A DNA stretch of 64,000 nucleotides from Pedobacter namyangjuensis. Its GTDB lineage: Bacteria; Bacteroidota; Bacteroidia; Sphingobacteriales; Sphingobacteriaceae. The notes beneath the pieces are model-generated. The model was not told the DNA's origin, did no database searches, and was given only the letters and a program-made list of their open reading frames with translations. Positions 1 through 8,552 of this stretch are shown here, one piece after another. The position numbers were made by a program, and so were the translations under genes. Within the stretch, counting starts at the first letter, position 1, and each line of letters begins with the position of its first letter. The stretch covers positions 1,302,001 through 1,366,000 of the forward strand of contig NZ_QMHQ01000001.1 of the NCBI RefSeq assembly GCF_003313325.1, in the 5' to 3' direction.

Positions 1-1
1 T

Positions 2-349
2 TATACTTACGAAAATAGATGGCAGAAACCTGGTGATGTTACCTTACAACCTAAAATTGTTTACTTGGGTACACAATCGGGCGCTTCAAGTCAGCAGTCA
101 ACCAGATTTTTATACGATGGAGACTATGTTCGTTTAAGAGAGGTAACCTTGGCTTATCAATTGCCAAACAAATGGTTAAAGTCTACTAAAATATCGAGTG
201 CTAGTTTGTATTTCAGAGCAAACAACTTATTCACCTATATCAAAGATGATAGGGTGACTTTCGATCCAGAAGTTGGCATAGATGGGTTTGCCGATAAAAA
301 CATACCGGTTTACAGAACAGCTTTGTTAGGGTTAGATGTTAAATTTTAA
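2..349 (+). CDS. SusC/RagA-type TonB-linked outer-membrane protein, C-terminal part
   Basis: This is the last 115 codons of a gene that begins before the window. The reading frame is open from base 2 and ends at a TAA. The text contains the conserved closing block of SusC-family beta-barrels: YVRLREVTLAYQLP, then a strand with RANNLFTY, and a final strand ending in an aromatic residue (VKF), as expected for an outer-membrane barrel. SusC proteins import oligosaccharides or peptides through the outer membrane with TonB energy, together with a SusD lipoprotein lid. The next gene is a SusD homologue starting 13 bp downstream, which supports the call. The substrate cannot be judged from this fragment. 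Confidence 0.93.
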   Translation, partial: YTYENRWQKPGDVTLQPKIVYLGTQSGASSQQSTRFLYDGDYVRLREVTLAYQLPNKWLKSTKISSASLYFRANNLFTYIKDDRVTFDPEVGIDGFADKNIPVYRTALLGLDVKF

Positions 350-362
350 GCTAAATAATCAC

Positions 363-1817
363 ATGAAAAAATTATATAAAATAGTTTGTGCATCAATGAT
401 TGCTTTATCATTAAGCGCATGTAGCAAAGATTTTCTGGAAATTAATCCAGAACAGCAAATGGCGGTAGATGTAGTGGTAATAGATTTGCCTACCACAAAA
501 GCAGCGGTAATGGGAACTTACACTATGTTGCAAAGCGCCGCATATTACGGACGTAGCATTGTTGTTTTGCCAGATTTAATGGCAGATAATATGTATATCA
601 GTCGTAAAAACTCTAATAGGTACACCAGTTACGATTTGTACACCACTAACACCAATGATGGTACGGCTTCTGGTTCGTGGAATATTATGTATCGCACCAT
701 TGTAAATGCAAATATTATTATTGCCAAAGGCGAAAAACTAACTGTTGCAACGAGCGAGCAAGCTGAAGTTAACCATTTAGTGGGCGAAGCTTATGCTTTA
801 AGAGCCTTGGCGCATTTTGATTTGTTAAGATTATATGCTTTGCCTTATAACGCAACTGCTGGTGCAACACATTTAGGTGTTCCGGTACTAATAAAAAGCG
901 GCACCAGTAAGGAAGATATCATCAATCCTAAAAGAAATACGGTTAAAGAAGGCTATACTCAAATTGTTGATGATTTGAAAAAAGCGATTGCTTTAATGCC
1001 TACAACACCAGTTGGATTTAGCGCTTCAAACAAAGGGCATATTAGCCACTATGCTGCAAAAGCATTATTGGCCAGGGTTTATTTATATATGGAAGATTAT
1101 CCAAATGCAGAATTAATGGCAAATGATGTAATTACTGCTAATAAATTTACCTTGTTAACTAATGCCAATTTGGTGAGCGGTTCAACCAATTTTAGAACGC
1201 AAAATAATGCTGAAGCAATTTTCGAAGTAGTTTACAACAGTACCAGCAATTTAGGTACCGATCGCTTGGCAGCTTTTCTTTTTCAAGGCTCTAGTTATGG
1301 CGATGGTTTAGCAACTGATGATTTGTATAATGCTTATACTGCTACAGATGTTCGTCGTGGTTTTATGACAAAAAGCAGTCGAAGCGGTGGAGAGAACCCC
1401 GCAAACTTGATTACAAAGTATAATAACATTACTACATTTGAAGAAGGTGTGAAGGTCATTCGTTTATCGGAGGTTTATTTGATACGTGCCGAAGCTAGAG
1501 CAAAACAAACCGGTAAAGATGCATTAGCAGCGGCCGATTTAGATGTAATCGCTAAGCGTGCCGATGCTTCTAAACCAACTACAACCGCTACAGGTGCTGC
1601 ATTGCAAACCTTAATCTTAGAAGAAAACCGCAAAGAGTTTGCTTTTGAAGGCCACCGTTTGTTTGATCTTACGCGTAACAAATTGGCATTTACAAAACAT
1701 CGTACCGGAGGTTTAACAATTGCCATTCCAGCAAATTCTAATAAAACAGTGTTGCCAATTCCTTTAGCAGAAATGAATGCTAACCCCAATATGCAACAAA
1801 ATGAAGCTTATAAATAG
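363..1817 (+). CDS. SusD/RagB family nutrient-binding lipoprotein
   Basis: A 484-residue protein with a lipoprotein signal (hydrophobic stretch then LSLSAC, Cys at about residue 20), so it is probably anchored at the outer-membrane surface. SusD hallmarks are visible: an N-terminal TPR-like region with GEAYALRALAHFDLLRLY near residues 140-160, AAKALLARVYLYMEDY near 230, and the C-terminal ENRKEFAFEGHRLFDLTR block. SusD proteins bind glycans or other ligands and close the SusC channel. The ATG at 363 is preferred to an upstream in-frame codon at 336, because 336 overlaps the SusC end and would put nine polar residues before the signal peptide. It forms an operon with the SusC fragment. Confidence 0.95.
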   Translation: MKKLYKIVCASMIALSLSACSKDFLEINPEQQMAVDVVVIDLPTTKAAVMGTYTMLQSAAYYGRSIVVLPDLMADNMYISRKNSNRYTSYDLYTTNTNDGTASGSWNIMYRTIVNANIIIAKGEKLTVATSEQAEVNHLVGEAYALRALAHFDLLRLYALPYNATAGATHLGVPVLIKSGTSKEDIINPKRNTVKEGYTQIVDDLKKAIALMPTTPVGFSASNKGHISHYAAKALLARVYLYMEDYPNAELMANDVITANKFTLLTNANLVSGSTNFRTQNNAEAIFEVVYNSTSNLGTDRLAAFLFQGSSYGDGLATDDLYNAYTATDVRRGFMTKSSRSGGENPANLITKYNNITTFEEGVKVIRLSEVYLIRAEARAKQTGKDALAAADLDVIAKRADASKPTTTATGAALQTLILEENRKEFAFEGHRLFDLTRNKLAFTKHRTGGLTIAIPANSNKTVLPIPLAEMNANPNMQQNEAYK

Positions 1818-1839
1818 TACCTTCATTAAAAAAGAATAA

Positions 1840-2940
1840 ATGAAAGCAATAATAGTTGCAATTTTATTACTAGTGCCAAGTTTTGTTGGCGCTAGTAATG
1901 TTGTAGAAAATCAAAATGATGGCCCATATATCAGCTACAAAAACGACAAAATTATAGTTAGAACTATTGTAGAAAAGGGTGGAAAGCAAGAAGCTGTTGT
2001 GAGGGAATTTGAGTTGGCAGAGATGCAAAATTTGCCTGTTGAAGTAAAATTCTCTAATCATCCGGAGTGGAATTTTTCTGTGAAGTTGCAAAAGACTATA
2101 AAAAACGAACCTGTTTCTTTTAAACAACCTGATAAACTAATTGCAATTTCTGATATTGAGGGCGAATTTGAAGCGTTAAGAAAATTGCTGCTGGCTAACA
2201 AGGTGATAGATGAGCAGTATAACTGGATATTTGGCAAAGGTCATTTGGTTATTTGTGGCGATTTGTTTGACAGAGGAAGCCAAGTAGCAGAAACCATATG
2301 GCTACTTTACAAATTAGAGCAAGACGCAAAGGCTAAAGGCGGTTATTTGCATACTATTTTAGGCAACCATGATATTATGAACTTAAGTGGCGATTTGAGG
2401 TACTTGGAAAAAAAGTACTTGGAAAATGCTAAATTAATGGGCATAGATTATATGGAGTTATACAGCGTTGATACGGAACTTGGACGTTGGTTAAGAAGCA
2501 AAAATCTTGTCGAAAAAATAGGGGATAACCTTTGTTTACACGCTGGCGTAGCGCCAGAAATAAACAAACTACAACTAAGCCTGAAACAAATTAACGATGG
2601 TAGTAGACCTTTTTATGATAAAGCAAAAAACAAGAGTCAAATAACCGACGAGAAAATTTATAAGCTATTTGATGGTACTAAATCTTCTGTTTTTTGGTAC
2701 CGAGGCTATTTTGCTGAGCCGAAAGCTACCGAAGCTGAGGTAAACGAAACGCTAGCAATTTATAAAGTAAAACGGATTATAGTTGGGCATACCATTACTG
2801 CTACTAATGTTGGCTTTTACTACAACGGCAAAGTTTTAGGTATAGATGTTAACCAACATAAGGGCAAACACGAAGGTGCATTGTTTGAAAGTGGTAAATG
2901 GTATAAGATAGGTATAGACGGAACTAAAAAGCTGTTGTAG
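1840..2940 (+). CDS. exported metallophosphoesterase (calcineurin-like, Shewanella PPP-type)
   Basis: A 366-residue protein with a signal peptide (hydrophobic residues 3-18, cleavage near VGAS). It carries the ordered metal-binding motifs of calcineurin-like phosphoesterases: AISDIEGE (about 105-112), CGDLFDRG (about 138-145), LGNHDIMN (about 173-180), CLHAGVAPE and IIVGHT near the end. These bind a dinuclear metal centre and hydrolyse phosphate esters; the physiological substrate is unknown. It lies 22 bp after susD on the same strand and may be cotranscribed. Length and motif spacing resemble the serine/threonine phosphatase-like branch rather than nucleotidases. Confidence 0.88.
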   Translation: MKAIIVAILLLVPSFVGASNVVENQNDGPYISYKNDKIIVRTIVEKGGKQEAVVREFELAEMQNLPVEVKFSNHPEWNFSVKLQKTIKNEPVSFKQPDKLIAISDIEGEFEALRKLLLANKVIDEQYNWIFGKGHLVICGDLFDRGSQVAETIWLLYKLEQDAKAKGGYLHTILGNHDIMNLSGDLRYLEKKYLENAKLMGIDYMELYSVDTELGRWLRSKNLVEKIGDNLCLHAGVAPEINKLQLSLKQINDGSRPFYDKAKNKSQITDEKIYKLFDGTKSSVFWYRGYFAEPKATEAEVNETLAIYKVKRIIVGHTITATNVGFYYNGKVLGIDVNQHKGKHEGALFESGKWYKIGIDGTKKLL

Positions 2941-2968
2941 CTTAGTCTTTTCGCTAGCTATTTCTTCT

Positions 2969-3001
2969 AGACCTCGCAGGTTTTTAAAACCTACGAGGTC
3001 T
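2969..3001. terminator. 33-bp palindrome, terminator-like, copy 1
   Basis: Arms AGACCTCG-AGGTTTT and AAAACCT-CGAGGTCT form a nearly perfect hairpin just after the metallophosphoesterase gene. An identical 33-bp copy lies at 3858-3890, after the next gene, so this is probably a mobile or conserved transcription-end palindrome. Its termination role is inferred from position and shape. Confidence 0.6.
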
Positions 3002-3123
3002 TACTTTTACAGCACAAGATGTTACTGCGTGGTTTTTCGGTAACGAATTTGATGTTAACTCCTAAAAGATACAATCCTTGCTAAAGATTTCGTTAATTGT
3101 ATAATTACCCAATTACTCATTTT

Positions 3124-3825
3124 ATGATGAAAAACAGCTTTCTTTTATTTACGTTTTTATTGTCTTCTTTTGCGCTTAATGCTCAGATAGTTAAGTTGTC
3201 ATCCGCGAATGAAGATAAAAACCAGCATCTCGTTATTCAAAAGGATGCAAAGCGTGCATTGTTAGATTTAAAAGGGACCTTACAAAATAAGGTGCAGGTT
3301 ACTTCTGGAAGCAATGCAAATAGCGCTACGCATGTTGATTACGACCTAAGCGGTAGGGTACGGGAACTATATGGCATGCGGGTAGATTATGACCTGAGCG
3401 GAAGGGTTAGGCAAATTGGCGATACTCGAGTAGATTACGATTTGAACGACCGCGTTAGGCAGGTTGGAGACCAGCGGGTAGACTATGATTTGAGCGGTAG
3501 GGTTAGGCAGATTGGTGATAAAAGAGTTGACTACGATTTAAACCATCGGGTTAGGCAAATTGGTGATGTAAGGGTAGATTACGACTTGAATGGGAGGGTT
3601 CGTCAATTTGGCGACCTGCGGGTGGATTATGATCTCAATAACCGAATCCGTCAAATCGGTGATGACAGGGTGGATTACGACCTAAATGGACGAGTAAGGC
3701 AGATAGGAGATTTACGCGTAGACTACAACCTAAACGGCCAGATTAGACAGCTAAGTGGAACAGCGGATCGTCTTTTGATCCTCTATAACACCATAGAAAA
3801 ATTTAACAGCAAAAAGGCGAATTGA
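3124..3825 (+). CDS. secreted protein of nine 16-residue tandem repeats
   Basis: A 233-residue protein. It has a signal peptide (MMKNSFLLFTFLL then LNAQ), a non-repetitive stretch of about 45 residues, then nine consecutive 16-residue repeats of the type RVDYDLNGRVRQIGD plus one variable residue, encoded by 48-bp units from 3331 to 3762. A short tail ends in KKAN. The repeats keep D-Y-D-L and R-V-R-Q almost invariant while residues 8, 9, 13 and 16 vary. The pattern resembles YD/RHS-like or beta-repeat proteins, but I do not recognise a named family. The start is placed at the double ATG 3124/3127, because upstream in-frame codons would spoil the signal peptide. Identical 33-bp palindromes flank the gene. 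Function unknown; probably extracellular or periplasmic. Confidence 0.8.
   Translation: MMKNSFLLFTFLLSSFALNAQIVKLSSANEDKNQHLVIQKDAKRALLDLKGTLQNKVQVTSGSNANSATHVDYDLSGRVRELYGMRVDYDLSGRVRQIGDTRVDYDLNDRVRQVGDQRVDYDLSGRVRQIGDKRVDYDLNHRVRQIGDVRVDYDLNGRVRQFGDLRVDYDLNNRIRQIGDDRVDYDLNGRVRQIGDLRVDYNLNGQIRQLSGTADRLLILYNTIEKFNSKKAN
3331..3762 (+). repeat. nine 48-bp coding tandem repeats
   Basis: In-frame 48-bp units encode VDYDL-x-x-RVRQ-x-G-x-x-R. The units differ at many third positions (gattacgac, gattatgac, gactatgat and similar), so the protein motif is better conserved than the DNA. This argues for selection on the protein rather than very recent slippage. Confidence 0.9.
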
Positions 3826-3857
3826 TATACGTTGCATTACCATATTTTTTTATCGCT

Positions 3858-3890
3858 AGACCTCGCAGGTTTTTAAAACCTACGAGGTCT
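3858..3890. terminator. 33-bp palindrome, terminator-like, copy 2
   Basis: Base-for-base the same palindrome as at 2969-3001, placed 33 bp after the repeat-protein gene. The loop is T/A-rich and a TATTATTTG stretch follows. It is likely a transcription end or a dispersed palindromic element. Confidence 0.6.
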
Positions 3891-4341
3891 TATTATTTGT
3901 AGCCCAGATTGGTTCAAACGCTAAGCTCTACATAAAAAGATTAGGTAGTTGGTAACCGCTACATTAATAAAAGTCGGATAGGGTTTGCCTAATCGGCAAG
4001 TATAACAACCACTTAACAGCTACCACGTAAGCAGGGGACAGGTATTGGACTGCTTCGATAAAACCGCAAAAAACCTGCTACAGCATACCTGTAAAAAACG
4101 GTTTTTATAGGATTTCATCCTACAAATGCGCTAAAAACAAGCATTTTGAATAATTAGGAAGCGCAAATTTGCCTGCTCATTTAAGCAATCCATTTTTGAA
4201 ATATGCAGAGATCTCTCGTCGTTAAACTCGCTCGAGTTGAAGGCACAAAGAATCGTACTTGCGAAATGAGGTATTATTGATAAATATGACAGTCGAGAAC
4301 ATCAACCCTGAATGGATTTCAATACAAACCTGTTATTGATA
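3891..4341. other. gene-free stretch with possible structured RNA
   Basis: I see no convincing ORF here. Three complementary pairs lie in interleaved order between 4031 and 4104: GCAGG (4031) with CCTGC (4074), CAGGTAT (4039) with ATACCTG (4085), and AAACCG (4061) with CGGTTT (4099). Crossing pairs of this kind could form a pseudoknot, but I recognise no known RNA family. The rest is unstructured AT-rich sequence. Confidence 0.3.
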
Positions 4342-5157
4342 TTAATCGTTGCCAAAAGTCCAAATTAACGCTCTTTTTTTACTTGCTCTAAATATGGTGT
4401 CGTGTTTTGTATTACGGTAATGATGGTAAGCCCATTTTAGGTTAGAGATTTTGGTCGAGTTTAATATTTTAGAGAGCTTTTTAGTAAAGGTGTAAATCTC
4501 TTTAGTGTTAGAGCTAGCAAACCAAAAACGTTTATTTTCTGTCGGGAATTTAGCCATGACAGAATTACCCGTTTTTACCAATTGGTGATCGTTCCACCAT
4601 AAAGACGGATCGAAAGCAATGTAATTATCAAACATGCTGGGATCTGTAAGTAAAGTTTCTACAATGAATAATCCTGCTAGAGATTCTCCGATAATCGATT
4701 TATCTTCGCTAACGCGATATTTCTGTTCAACCGCCGGGAAAAGCTCTTCTTTAATAAACGCCCTAAATTTTGCCGAACCACCAACAATAGGCGCAATCTT
4801 TTTATCTTCCTCCACAGCTGTGTAACCTGTTAAATCTCTTCGGCGTTGGGTATTTTCTATGCCAACCAGCATAATAGGTGGTATCACTTTTTTACTTACT
4901 AATTCTGATAACGTATTGGCAAGGTGCGGGAAATCTTCTTTAACACCACCATCTAACATGTACAAAACCGGTAGTTTTATACTGCCGTTACTATATTCAG
5001 CTGGTTTCCAAACGTTAATAACTCTTGTTTCAGCCAAATTTGTTGAAGCAAGGGTAAAAGTTTCATGAACGGGTATAGTATCTTCTTGTTGTACTGCTTT
5101 TATATTGGTTGTACTAAATATCAGCAAAGAAAATAAAAATAGAAAAGTGGATTTCAT
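4342..5157 (-). CDS. secreted alpha/beta-hydrolase, esterase (Fes/IroE-like)
   Basis: A 271-residue protein with a signal peptide (hydrophobic residues 4-18). It fits the esterase-D / enterochelin-esterase-like family: KLPVLYMLDGG near 61-71, the nucleophile elbow IIGESLAG with Ser about 159, FDNYIAFDPSLWW near 176-188, and a C-terminal KHDTIF segment that supplies the likely catalytic His. Members cleave ester bonds in siderophores, S-acyl compounds or sugar esters; the substrate here is not determinable. It reads in the same direction as DUF1801 and map downstream of the 5.1-kb point, with short gaps. Confidence 0.85.
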   Translation of the reverse strand: MKSTFLFLFSLLIFSTTNIKAVQQEDTIPVHETFTLASTNLAETRVINVWKPAEYSNGSIKLPVLYMLDGGVKEDFPHLANTLSELVSKKVIPPIMLVGIENTQRRRDLTGYTAVEEDKKIAPIVGGSAKFRAFIKEELFPAVEQKYRVSEDKSIIGESLAGLFIVETLLTDPSMFDNYIAFDPSLWWNDHQLVKTGNSVMAKFPTENKRFWFASSNTKEIYTFTKKLSKILNSTKISNLKWAYHHYRNTKHDTIFRASKKRALIWTFGND

Positions 5158-5184
5158 TTAAATAAGGATGGAATAGTTTGCGGT

Positions 5185-5598
5185 TTATTTCTCTTTCAAT
5201 GCAACATTTATTAAATCGGCTAGAACTTTCAAATCCACGTCGTTAAGTTTATTAATATAAAGGCAACCAACGCCCGTTTTATGTTTGCCGAGCGACTTTA
5301 ATTGCGCTTCGTGCTTTTGCAACGTTAGCACCAGATGTAAAGAAAAATCCGCTTTGCGAGGAGAGAAACCAATTTTAAACCAGTCTACTTCGCGACCACT
5401 AGCCGGGCTTTTGTAGCGTTTGTTGCCAAAGCCAATCATTTTAGCACCCCACATTTTCGGTTGTTCTCCACTTGCATTTTGCATCAATTCTATAATTGTT
5501 CGAATGTCATCACGTTTTTGCTCATTATCAAAACTATCTATAAAAGCGTCTACGCTTAAATCGTTTTCTTTGGTTTTAATCTCTGCTACTTTCGCCAT
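5185..5598 (-). CDS. DUF1801 domain-containing protein
   Basis: A 137-residue protein with the DUF1801 (YdhG-like) pattern: an acidic N-terminal helix (FIDSFDNEQKRDDIRTIIELM), WGAKMIGFGNKRY, SGREVDWFKIGFSPRK, and a C-terminal CLYINKLNDVDLKVLADLI. The fold is small and soluble; biochemical role unknown. It lies between the esterase and map on the same strand, with gaps of 27 and 21 bp, so cotranscription is likely. Confidence 0.85.
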   Translation of the reverse strand: MAKVAEIKTKENDLSVDAFIDSFDNEQKRDDIRTIIELMQNASGEQPKMWGAKMIGFGNKRYKSPASGREVDWFKIGFSPRKADFSLHLVLTLQKHEAQLKSLGKHKTGVGCLYINKLNDVDLKVLADLINVALKEK

Positions 5599-5619
5599 GG
5601 TAAAAAGCTGTAACTTATT

Positions 5620-6384
5620 TTAAATTAATACGTCGTTCATTTCCGTTAAAATAATTGGATTTCCATCCGTTACGACTATGGTGTGCTCATGTTGTGCCAT
5701 ATAGCCACCTTTATTGCCAACCATTGTCCAACCATCATTAAGTTCTATGGCATAAGTAGAGTTTGTAGATATGAAAGTTTCTATGGCTACAACCGAATTT
5801 TTCTTAAAACGTCGCGAATCGTATTTGTTTTGGTAATTAAAAAGTTCATCCGGTTGTTCATGCAAACTCCGTCCGATGCCGTGCCCTGCAAGATTCTTAA
5901 TCACGGTAAAACCTCTTTTCTTAGCTTCGGTTTCCATCAAAAAACCAATGTCTGCTATTTTAACACCACCTTTTATGTTGCTAATTGCTTTTCTCAAAAT
6001 TTCTTTAGAGGCATCTACTAATTTTTGGTGTTGGTTAACATCTTCGCCTAGTATAAACGAGCCACCATTATCGGCCCAAAAGCCATTAAGCTCTGCCGAA
6101 ACATCAATATTTATTAAATCGCCGGTTTTTAAAATTCTTTTTTCTGATGGAATGCCGTGGCAAAATTCGTTATCGACACTTATGCAAGCACATCCCGGAA
6201 ACCCGTAAGTTAAAAATGGAGCCGATTGAGCGCCAAAAGCAGAAAGTATTTTAGCACCAAAGTTATCCAATTCCTTAGTGCTCATTCCCGGTTCGGCATA
6301 TTTTATCATTTCTTTTAGCGTAACTGCAACAGCTTCGCTTGCTTTCTGCATTCCCTTTAATTCTGCTTCTGAAGTAATAGACAT
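5620..6384 (-). CDS. map: type I methionine aminopeptidase
   Basis: A 254-residue cytosolic enzyme that removes the initiator Met from nascent proteins. The metal ligands of the pita-bread fold are in place: Asp94 (INIDV), Asp105 (WADNGG), His168 (LAGHGIG), Glu202 (IETFIS) and Glu233 (QHEHTI). The substrate-contacting His76 sits in FCHGIPS. Length matches type I bacterial MAPs (about 250-265). It is not in the usual secY/infA ribosomal context, so it may be a second, accessory copy. Confidence 0.95.
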   Translation of the reverse strand: MSITSEAELKGMQKASEAVAVTLKEMIKYAEPGMSTKELDNFGAKILSAFGAQSAPFLTYGFPGCACISVDNEFCHGIPSEKRILKTGDLINIDVSAELNGFWADNGGSFILGEDVNQHQKLVDASKEILRKAISNIKGGVKIADIGFLMETEAKKRGFTVIKNLAGHGIGRSLHEQPDELFNYQNKYDSRRFKKNSVVAIETFISTNSTYAIELNDGWTMVGNKGGYMAQHEHTIVVTDGNPIILTEMNDVLI

Positions 6385-6429
6385 ATAATTTTTAATTGTT
6401 TAGGAACTTAGCAAAAGTGCCATAATTTT

Positions 6430-7086
6430 TTAAGATAAGCCGTATTTTTCAATTATTGCTTGGCTCTTTTCTGGATAATAGGTCAGTCCGAATTTTTTGT
6501 CGAGTTCGGCAACTCGTTTAGCAATTGCCGGGTCTTCGAAAGAGATTTTTCGTTCAATTACTTCTGGAATGATTTTATAGTACAGTTCTTCTAGATAATC
6601 TTCAAAATTTTGATTAAAATACATGTCTATAAGGCGTAGATTCTCGTTTTCTGCGTTCCAAATTACATGTACAATTCCTCTTGGTCTTAAATGCCAACTA
6701 CCAGCTGTTACTTTTACAACCTCGTCGCCCATTAAAACCGATGCCGTTCCTTCTAAAACATACATCAACTCATCTAAATTGTTGTGTTTATGTGGTGCAC
6801 CGGCGATTTTTTTAGCACCTAACACCGCTTCTACGCAAGAGAACTGCTTATTAGTTTGGGCGCTACGGATTAAGGTTCTCATATTGCTACCAAGCGGACC
6901 AACAGCTAGCTCATCTTTTGGCGGAATTAAAAATGGTAATGGAGCATTTACATTTGTTGAGGCGGATTGGTTGTTGTCATCGCTTTGCGCATTATTGCAA
7001 GAAAACATTGGCAAAAAACACAGTGCAGAAGAGAAGAGGCCAATCTGTTGAATGGCCTCACGTCTGGATGTTGTTTTGGCTTTCAT
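6430..7086 (-). CDS. exported cupin-domain protein with Tat-like signal
   Basis: A 218-residue protein. Its N-terminus SRREAIQQIGLF followed by a hydrophobic stretch and MFSC resembles a twin-arginine lipoprotein signal. The cupin barrel has GAPHKHNNLDELMYVLEG (metal-binding His/Glu) and PRGIVHVIWN. A C-terminal stretch with AKRVAELDKKFGLTYYPE follows. Exported cupins of this type are often dioxygenase- or isomerase-like; no specific reaction can be assigned. The ATG at 7086 is chosen over a GTG at 7107 because it puts the RR motif close to the N-terminus. Confidence 0.8.
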   Translation of the reverse strand: MKAKTTSRREAIQQIGLFSSALCFLPMFSCNNAQSDDNNQSASTNVNAPLPFLIPPKDELAVGPLGSNMRTLIRSAQTNKQFSCVEAVLGAKKIAGAPHKHNNLDELMYVLEGTASVLMGDEVVKVTAGSWHLRPRGIVHVIWNAENENLRLIDMYFNQNFEDYLEELYYKIIPEVIERKISFEDPAIAKRVAELDKKFGLTYYPEKSQAIIEKYGLS

Positions 7087-7149
7087 AAAATCATCGTTAA
7101 TTGACACCTCAATTTACTAAAAGATTTTATTATTAAAGCCAAGCGGGTT

Positions 7150-7473
7150 TTACAAATAATCTTGTCTTATCGGACTGAAAACATCTACAACTTCGCCCGC
7201 TTCAATAATTTCAATCGAATGTTCTATGTTGGCCGGAATAGAATAACTATCGCCAGTTGTTAATACATATTCATTTCCCTCAAATTTCAAATTGTATTTA
7301 CCAGAAATAACGTATCCGCTTTGCTCATTTGGGTGTTTATGAAACGGAACATTATCTGTTGTTTTGTAGAGCATTTTAGTAACCATAGTATCGTTACCTA
7401 TGGAAAGAACTACAAAATCTACTCCTAGAAATTGTCTAAAAACGGCATTTTCTTTTTTAACAATATTTTTCAT
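7150..7473 (-). CDS. small cupin-domain protein
   Basis: A 107-residue single-cupin protein: VPFHKHPNEQSGYVISGKY (motif 1, His-x-His...Glu) and IPANIEHSIEI (motif 2 His). It starts 3 bp downstream of the MarR-GNAT stop, so it is probably translated from the same message. Such small cupins bind metal and small ligands; the substrate is unknown. Confidence 0.85.
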   Translation of the reverse strand: MKNIVKKENAVFRQFLGVDFVVLSIGNDTMVTKMLYKTTDNVPFHKHPNEQSGYVISGKYNLKFEGNEYVLTTGDSYSIPANIEHSIEIIEAGEVVDVFSPIRQDYL

Positions 7474-7476
7474 TTT

Positions 7477-8442
7477 CTATTTAACATTTAGATTTAATTC
7501 CATTTGAATATTTGCTCGTTTGTATGGCGTTGGGCGTCCGCTTATTTTCTGAAATCCTAGTTTATAATATAAGTTAATTGCAGGTTTCAAAATAGTGTTG
7601 CTTTCTAGGTAAATTTTCGAAGCTCCTAAATCTTTAGCTGTGTTTATTATCGCTTGACCCAATAACCAACCAATATTTTTGCCTTGTGCTTTTGGCGAAA
7701 CCGCCATTTTAGCCATTTCATAATCATAATCTGGGTCGTCCATTTTTATTAGAGCGCAAACTCCCAACGGTTCGCCTTTATAAAGCGCTACAAGTATTTT
7801 TCCGCCTCTGCTTATAATATATTCTTCAGGATTGTCCAGCGCTTTATAATCGGATTCTTCCATTTCGAAATAGTTTGAAATCCATTCCTCATTAAGCGAT
7901 TTAAAAGCTGATTGATATTTCGTATCATAATGCACAATCTCTACAGCTTTGCTTTCTCTAAGCTTTTTTTGTTCTTGCACCCGCTTAAATAGTGACTTTT
8001 GTTCCAACAAAAATTCCCATTCTGCAATAGCTTCCCATAAATTGTGCGTGGCTTCGTTGATCATGTTTTCTACAGAAATTTCTATATCTGGCCACTGCTC
8101 TTTTATAATTTTATCCGCAAGCGCAATACCTTTTTCTGTAAGTCCGACAACATTTCTCCGCTTATCATCAGATTTAATTTTATCTAAAACCAAACCCGCT
8201 TTAGCCATTTCTTTGATAATATTTGTTACGGATGGTTGAGAATGACCAATTTCGTTAGCGATCTCTGTAATAGTTTTGGCTTCATTTTCTGAAAGGACAA
8301 AGAATACTGGAAACCACTTGGGCGAAAAATCTGCTATATCATACAGCTCGTAAATTTTTGTAGCATCTTCGGTTACTTTTGCTGTTAATAAGCGTAATCG
8401 GCTTCCAATCGCCATTTTACCTGTTCGTTCGAATAAATTCAT
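7477..8442 (-). CDS. fused MarR-type regulator and GNAT acetyltransferase
   Basis: A 321-residue two-domain protein. Residues 1-150 form a MarR winged helix (ITEIANEIGHSQPSVTNIIKEMAKAGLV recognition helix, then DDKRRNVVGLTEKG wing). Residues 165-321 form a GNAT domain with the acetyl-CoA loop VSPKAQGKNIGWLLG and YKLGFQK near the end. This arrangement is a known family in Bacteroidota and Proteobacteria. It probably senses a small molecule and may acetylate it. A near-palindrome at 8452-8465, just before the start codon, is a candidate autoregulatory operator. The small cupin is likely in the same operon. Confidence 0.9.
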   Translation of the reverse strand: MNLFERTGKMAIGSRLRLLTAKVTEDATKIYELYDIADFSPKWFPVFFVLSENEAKTITEIANEIGHSQPSVTNIIKEMAKAGLVLDKIKSDDKRRNVVGLTEKGIALADKIIKEQWPDIEISVENMINEATHNLWEAIAEWEFLLEQKSLFKRVQEQKKLRESKAVEIVHYDTKYQSAFKSLNEEWISNYFEMEESDYKALDNPEEYIISRGGKILVALYKGEPLGVCALIKMDDPDYDYEMAKMAVSPKAQGKNIGWLLGQAIINTAKDLGASKIYLESNTILKPAINLYYKLGFQKISGRPTPYKRANIQMELNLNVK

Positions 8443-8451
8443 AATTAATTA

Positions 8452-8465
8452 CATAATTGATTATG
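8452..8465. promoter_or_regulatory. candidate MarR operator
   Basis: CATAAT-TG-ATTATG is a palindrome with perfect 6-bp arms, 10 bp upstream of the MarR-GNAT start codon. A related half (CATAATTAATT) overlaps the start itself. MarR proteins commonly bind such AT-rich palindromes at their own promoter. Binding is inferred. Confidence 0.5.
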
Positions 8466-8552
8466 CAAATATACACGTAAAATTTGTTTCTGCAAGTTTT
8501 GCTAGGATATTGATAAGTAAACTGATGCTGGTAATGCTAGCCTTTTAAAATT

